Source: Antitrichia curtipendula (lineage: Eukaryota; Streptophyta; Bryopsida; Hypnales; Leucodontaceae). Taken from it: 64,000 bases of DNA. The notes beneath the pieces are model-generated. The model saw only the letters and a program-made list of their open reading frames with translations, was not told where the DNA came from and searched no databases. This document shows, piece after piece, positions 58,379 to 64,000 of the stretch (positions are counted from its first letter, which is position 1; each line of letters starts with the position of its first letter). The translations under genes and the position numbers were made by a program. Location: NCBI GenBank assembly GCA_951230915.1, contig OX579634.1, positions 19,494,725 through 19,558,724 of the forward strand, written 5' to 3'.

Positions 58379-59319
58379 TTAACCCCTAAACGTCGGAGAC
58401 TATGTTTTCACCCAAAACAGTCCAAAACTGCCATTTCTGATACAAGCACCAAATTTTAGATAAAAAAAACATTTTTGGACCAAGTAACCGTAGGATCTTG
58501 TAGTAAACTAGTTTGGAAATATGTGGAAAAAATTTCAGAATTTTTCACCGTGTAGATTGCAAGATTTTAACGTTTAAAGTGACAAAACTCATTTTTTTTA
58601 GCCCTGTAAAAATACGGGCAACTGCACTTCACAAGGTCACATTTGTATGAAAAAATCTCCAAAATGATTGTGCTTCTTTGGATTCATTCTTCAAGGTAAG
58701 TTGGCTGCATGCTTAAAAAATTTTAGATCATTTGGAATTATACAACATATAGAAAAAGTATAGCAAGTAGAAAAAAGTAGAGAATGATTCAAAACACTAA
58801 ATTGTTAAGAATTTAATTATAAAATAAAAAAATTCTAATCCCAACGGTGGTAATATAGTAATAAACAATTTACCTTGTATGATTTTTTTTTTCAAAAAAT
58901 ATTAAAAATAGAGTTAAATTAAGGACTCCAAAGTTTATTTTTGAGTAGAAATCCATAACTACCCGCAAACTAGAGCACCTCATAACTTTCAACTCATAAA
59001 TCAAAATGGAATGATTCAAGTCTTTCCAAGTATATATAAATCTAAAGAGCCAATTTTTAATTTTTATTTTTGAAAAAAGTTTTTTTTAGATTTTTTAGAT
59101 TTTTTTTTGGGCTGCCCGTCTAGCATTCAAAATTACAGATCATGCAATAACTTTTGAACAATGAAGTCAAAAGTTATGAAAATGGTTGGGCCTTAAAGAT
59201 AAACCTTGTCCCCATATTGTGTGAAAATTTCAGCAAAAAACAATAAAAACTCCATACGCAATGAGCTGCCCAAAATCGCTATGTTGCCAAAAAAGGCAGT
59301 TTGGACGTTTAGGGGTTAA
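58379..59319 (-). mobile_element. TTAA-flanked family member V (941 bp, reversed)
   Basis: Both ends are intact: TTAACCCCTAAACGTC at the left and GACGTTTAGGGGTTAA at the right, a perfect 16-bp terminal inverted repeat including the TTAA. The left part is the reverse complement of the right part of 42306-42890 (GTTTTC..CCAAAA, CAAAACTGCCATTTCT, GATCTTGTA, GATTGCAAGATTTTAACGTT). Longer than the others; no transposase frame. Confidence 0.8.
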
Positions 59320-60085
59320 GGTGTTTTTCTTGACAATACAATCTTGGACTCCCCCTTCTGCCCATGGAGTACGTTAAAAGTCACAACTAAATTAATGGAA
59401 TGAAGCTAGGATGAAATAACAAAAACTTTAATGCAATATTGAAACAATGGAATTTTGAATCAACAACTAGAATACAATGTCTCTCAAAATATTTCTTATA
59501 CTTAAAAAAATAGCAAAAGCTAATTGAAGATTTAAATATTTAAACAAAATTTAAACATATTATGCCACAAGTAGCACAGTTGCATAAATTAAGGTTTCAA
59601 AAGTTTTAAATTAAATTTTTATTTTATAATAATTTTATCAGATTTTTTAGTAAATTTTTTTTACAAGATTTTTTAGTACATGGAATCAGAATTTTAAAAA
59701 CTAATTATTTGGTAAGAATCTCATGGATTTCAAAATTTTATTCCCTAAAATATTTTTGTAAAAATTTTAGACTCTACATTTTTAAGTTTTTAATACTTCA
59801 CTCTAGAAATCTCCAAATAGTGTGAAAATTTTAAAATGTATATAAAATGACTCTATATTATTTTCATGAATTTGGAGAGACTATTGAACTGCATTACAAG
59901 AAACATAATTCTTTAGAGTCATATTTTTTTAGTCAGTAATATCTCACACAATAAAAAATTTATTTTTTTGAAATTTTTACCAAAAAATTCCAAAAAGAAT
60001 TCTCATTCCACTTACTAAATAATCTAGGAAATAATTATTGTATCAAAGAAAATTTTATTACTAATTTTATTAAATTCTTTTAAAA
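59320..60085. other. AT-rich spacer, nothing recognised
   Basis: Very AT-rich, no open frame of note, no repeat structure identified by eye. Confidence 0.6.
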
Positions 60086-60293
60086 TTATATATTATATAT
60101 TATATATTATATATTATATATTATATATTATATATTATATATTATATATTATATATTATATATTATATATTATATATTATATATTATATATTATATATTA
60201 TATATTATATATTATATATTATATATTATATATTATATATTATATATTATATGTTATATATTATATGTTATATATTATATATTATATATTATA
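60086..60293 (+). repeat. Seven-bp AT satellite (TTATATA)n
   Basis: About 29 tandem units of TTATATA. Two T-to-G changes (ATGTTATATA at about 60251 and 60265) are the only visible interruptions. Strong cruciform potential. Confidence 0.95.
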
Positions 60294-60829
60294 TTTTTTA
60301 TTTTATTTTTTGAAAAATCATTTTATTTTAGTATAGTCATTTTGCTTAAAAATTTCCAAAATTTATTAAGATAATATAATTTGACAATTCAATTTTGACA
60401 TTTAAAAAATATATATAAATATTTATAGAATTTTTTTATTAAAATGAAGCCATGACAAAAATAATTGAATTTTGATGGAAACATGATTAATGAGGATTCA
60501 TATTCAAGATTTTTTATGCTTGAAAAAACCTTGGAGATTTTTATATAAGATTTTGTTTTTCCTACACTATACACTTTAACTATTGTATTTGGATAGCAGA
60601 TTTGGCTTTAATTAGTTTTAAAAAAGTGCCAAAATTTTGCTAATTTTTGGACCAAACAATCAAATGTACAAATAATTATAACTTAATTTGAGAAAAATTT
60701 AAAAAATTTATTGAGTCAAATAATAATTTGTCATTTGACCATCTACCATCAAGAATTATTTTGATGATAAAATGAAGGAATTATTTTTTTGACAATTAAT
60801 GAGAATGAAGGGTATGTATGTTGTTTTTA

Positions 60830-61985
60830 TAATGAAATCCATTGTCCATCTTCAAAGGATATGGGATAATTTGAAGATGTGGAGAGCTTGACTATTCATT
60901 GTCAAAACATAGGAATTATTGTGTTCAAAGTAGAATTTCAAACCTCATTTTGTCATAGTTATACTAGAATAACTTATTCTCAAAAACTTTGAACTAAGAA
61001 AAGTTGTAAAATCAAGCTCAATTTCATCTCCAAGAAACTTTTTGTGATTTTGAGCTTCTAAAAAAAGTTATAGACAAAATTATGAGAGGATATTTGAAAA
61101 TGTCAAAGAAAATGTCCCTTCTAACCACTCTTTGCACTTTGTTCATAACTCTTGATTGGAGGCTCAAAATCTTAAATGGTTGTTTAGAGATAAAAATTAG
61201 TTTGATTTTCTACATTAACCCCTAAAACCCCGCTTGTCCCCTCAGGGGACAATTTGGGTCCGGGTAGGTTCCTATTGTCTTAATTTGAAGTGAATTTCTT
61301 TGAGATTTTTTGAGGTTGTGTAGCTTAGCAAGAGATTTGTGGATATATAATTTTTGTTTCAATTGAATGCTGGATGAAAAAGCTATGGCACAATGAGCAA
61401 GAAATGCAGATTGGCGAGCAGCCCAAAAAAAATTACAAAAAGTCAAAATAATTTTTTTTTAATTTTTTTTCTAAAATATTATGTTTTTACCTATATGTGA
61501 AGCTTTGATTTATTCTATTTGGACTAGGATGAGAAAGTTATGGACAATCTTAGTTTTTTGGGCAATTTAAACATCTTCTTGAAAAAAAACTTTTTGTTCA
61601 ACTTTGAATGCTAATATCTTCCAATCCGTACGGTGAAATTTGATGAAATTTTTACTACATGATCTCAGACAAGTTAAGTACAAGATCCTATGGTTAAATT
61701 CCCCAAAAAACAAAAAAATTGGTTTCCTTAAGTGAGTACAATAGAAGTGGTAGTTTTGAGTGTTTTTTTGGCAGAAAACACCCTTGGGGTTTTAGGGGTT
61801 AACTTAGTTAAAAGTTTAAAAAAACTAATTCTACATTGCCGAAATGAGGTTTGAAATTCTACTTTGAACACAATTCCTACTTTTGACTTGACTATGAGCA
61901 TTTGAACTCTTACTAATCATAATTTACATATTCTTCATGAGTTGTTTTACCTCCTATCACCCTACTTGTATAAAGATCTTGTTTT
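60830..61985 (+). repeat. Dispersed foldback-type repeat, copy 2, interrupted by element W
   Basis: Left part 60830-61214 and right part 61803-61985 match the ends of 8300-9195. The two parts also pair with each other: AGAATTTCAAACCTCATTTT (60937-60956) is complementary to the block near 61842-61861, so the element has long imperfect terminal inverted repeats. The insertion of 61215-61802 splits it. Confidence 0.6.
61215..61802 (+). mobile_element. TTAA-flanked family member W, best-preserved ends
   Basis: 588 bp. Left end TTAACCCCTAAAACCCC and right end GGGGTTTTAGGGGTTAA form a perfect 17-bp inverted repeat including TTAA. Collinear with 42306-42890. Inserted inside the repeat at 60830-61985. 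Confidence 0.82.
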
Positions 61986-64000
61986 CTATCCTCTTTGACT
62001 TGTACTTGACTCTTAAAGCTATATTAGAAACTCATATTTAACCTCTAAAAGACAACAAGGCCATGGGACTACAACTACATTTGCAAGAAAATTTGAAATG
62101 TGAACCTCACTCAATAGTCCTTGAACCACAAGAGACCTTATACCATTTACTCCATCTATATGTGAGTGCAGTCTTAGCAAAAAATAATTGATTGTGATTT
62201 TTGGTGAATTTTTTGAGAAAAAAAAAGGCACGCTAGGCCGTCATTTTACATTTTTATATCTTTTTTTCTACACCTCAAAATGATTTGAAAAATATTTCAC
62301 ATCAATGTTTGAAAGCCCTGATAATATGTACTTTTGGAAAATAAAATAAAATTTTGGAGCACTTTTAAGCATTCCGATTCTAACATTCCAATTTTAGAAT
62401 TTTTGGATTTAAATGCCAAATTTTAAAGTTTATATTTAAATTGCCGAATCTTATTTTTGAACTTTAATTAAATATTTGGCACAAAAGTGCCGAACTTGCA
62501 ATCCCAATATGGTAGTATGTGATATATCTAAATTGACCAAATAAGTATTTAAGATATTTGGAGGTTTGGTTGATACTTCATTTTATACCTTGTAAATTAT
62601 CTACCTACCATTCCAACCTATAGACCAAAAAATCCTTTCAGCTCTTTCATTTTTTTTTTTTTAAATTTTCTTGGTCTTTGTTATAGAAATTTGTTAAACC
62701 TCAACGGTTTGTACTGGTTGCCTAAAACAACCTTTCAACTTGTTCAATTGAAAAGGCGCTTAATGGTCTTCAATTGAAGAGTGTAACTTCAAAATACAAT
62801 TATTTTTGTTGTTTCTTCAAAATTTTGTTATTTTCATCCCAACTTCATTCTATCATTGAATTTGTGGTTTTAATTTTAATCGTGGGCTTGTGGCTTCAAA
62901 CTCACTTCATAGTGGCTATTTGGACCTAATAGTTGTCAATAGATAAACTTTAAAGGTCACTCCAAAAAATTAATTAAATCAATTTTGACCTCAAGGTTGT
63001 TACTATTATTTTTGTTAGGATTCAAACATATATTTAAATTTTGGCAAAAAATATCTTTTTGAATGAAAATTTATTTTTTAAATCTAAAAATATATTTTGT
63101 AAATACATAGGATTCTTTAGTGTTTTCCTTGGAACCCTTAAGAGGAAAAATGCCATTTCGATGTCTTTTGAAAAAACTTGAAGATGAAAAAATCCCATTT
63201 TCCACTCAATTTCTTTTGGGGGAACTTGTTTAAACTAATTTCAAAGAATGGTATTGGATATTCTTTCCTAGTAATATTTTCAACTTTTCTACATAAGAAA
63301 ATGGCAAGAGTTTTTTTTAATTTTAAACCTAAGCACCTTTCTAAACTTCTCTTGCTTTGATTTTAGCCTTAAAAATGATTTAAGAAAAAATATGAGTCTA
63401 ACTAATGAGCTTGGGGGGTCACTTAGAGTATCCATTAGAAACCACATGCAAACAAAACTTTGGCCCCCCTGTATACTTTTTGATTTTAAATACAAATAAA
63501 TAAATAAAATATGAATAGATTTTCCTACTTTGAAAGTTTATGCTTTGAATTTTTGATATTTTTATTTGTTAATAATAATTAGTTACAAATTTTTGAAGTA
63601 AAAAGATACACTATAGAACTAAATAATAACTTTCACACCCCTATATTATATAAGAAAAAGTTGTCTTAAAAATGAACAAAAAATTCCTAAAAATAACTCT
63701 CTATTGAAATCTCATTTTGAGTTGAATATTGATTCAATGGTCATCTAAATGTGTTCTCTATAATTATTTGAGTTGAAAAACATGTCATTTTAGTTCATTT
63801 TCAACCTCTTCTAGAAATCGTTTCATATTTTATTTGAGTTGAAAATTTTGGCAATAGAAACCTATAGTCATTATTAAACAATGCTCAAAATTTAAAACTT
63901 TAATTATAGTTTGAAATTATAGTTTATTAAAAACCACGTGGTTGCACGTGGTTTGTTGTAGTAGAACTAAGTCTGGAACTAAGTACACCCCCGAGCTAAT
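61986..64000. other. AT-rich DNA to the window end, nothing recognised
   Basis: No open frame above about 70 codons and no repeat identified. Composition is like the desert at 33-44 kb. Confidence 0.6.

Overview
The window is nuclear DNA of a multicellular land plant. It has many-exon genes with GT-AG introns, TTTAGGG (plant-type) telomere-like motifs in promoters, a plant-specific group I bZIP factor, a GT47 wall glycosyltransferase and a plant UKL-type uridine kinase. Very AT-rich intergenic DNA and an intronless F-box gene of a type expanded in non-seed plants suggest a bryophyte (perhaps a moss). That placement is inference; no organelle or marker gene fixes it.

Seven protein genes can be modelled, and all joined exons are phase-consistent. 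Left block (1-28.4 kb, gene-rich): a CBE1-like eIF4E-binding protein (minus, 3' end cut by the window edge), a small four-helix Tim17/22/23-like (PRAT) membrane protein (minus), the SSU-processome WD40 protein UTP13/TOZ (plus, 14 exons), an intronless MUR3-type exostosin (plus) and a uridine kinase/UPRT-like fusion (minus, 14 exons). The last two are convergent. Right block: a group I (VIP1/RSG-like) bZIP factor (plus, 4 exons, 45.5-48.5 kb) and a solitary F-box gene (minus, 52.9-54.2 kb).

The genes do not form an operon-like unit. Shared themes are translation and ribosome production (CBE1, UTP13), pyrimidine salvage (UKL) and telo-box motifs upstream of UTP13, UKL, the PRAT gene and, farther away, the exostosin gene.

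The remainder (28.4-44.3 kb, 48.5-52.9 kb, 54.3-64 kb) is a repeat-rich gene desert. It holds at least five copies of one approximately 0.6-0.95 kb family whose ends read TTAA-CCCCTAAA ... TTTAGGGG-TTAA, the terminal layout of piggyBac-type elements. It also holds a decayed hAT transposase, a foldback MITE (two copies, 16.3 and 31.5 kb), a roughly 940-bp near-palindrome, a 12/16-bp minisatellite, a 7-bp AT satellite, and two inverted 300-bp repeats bracketing the F-box gene. Several repeats are nested or abut end to end, which gives a relative order of insertion.
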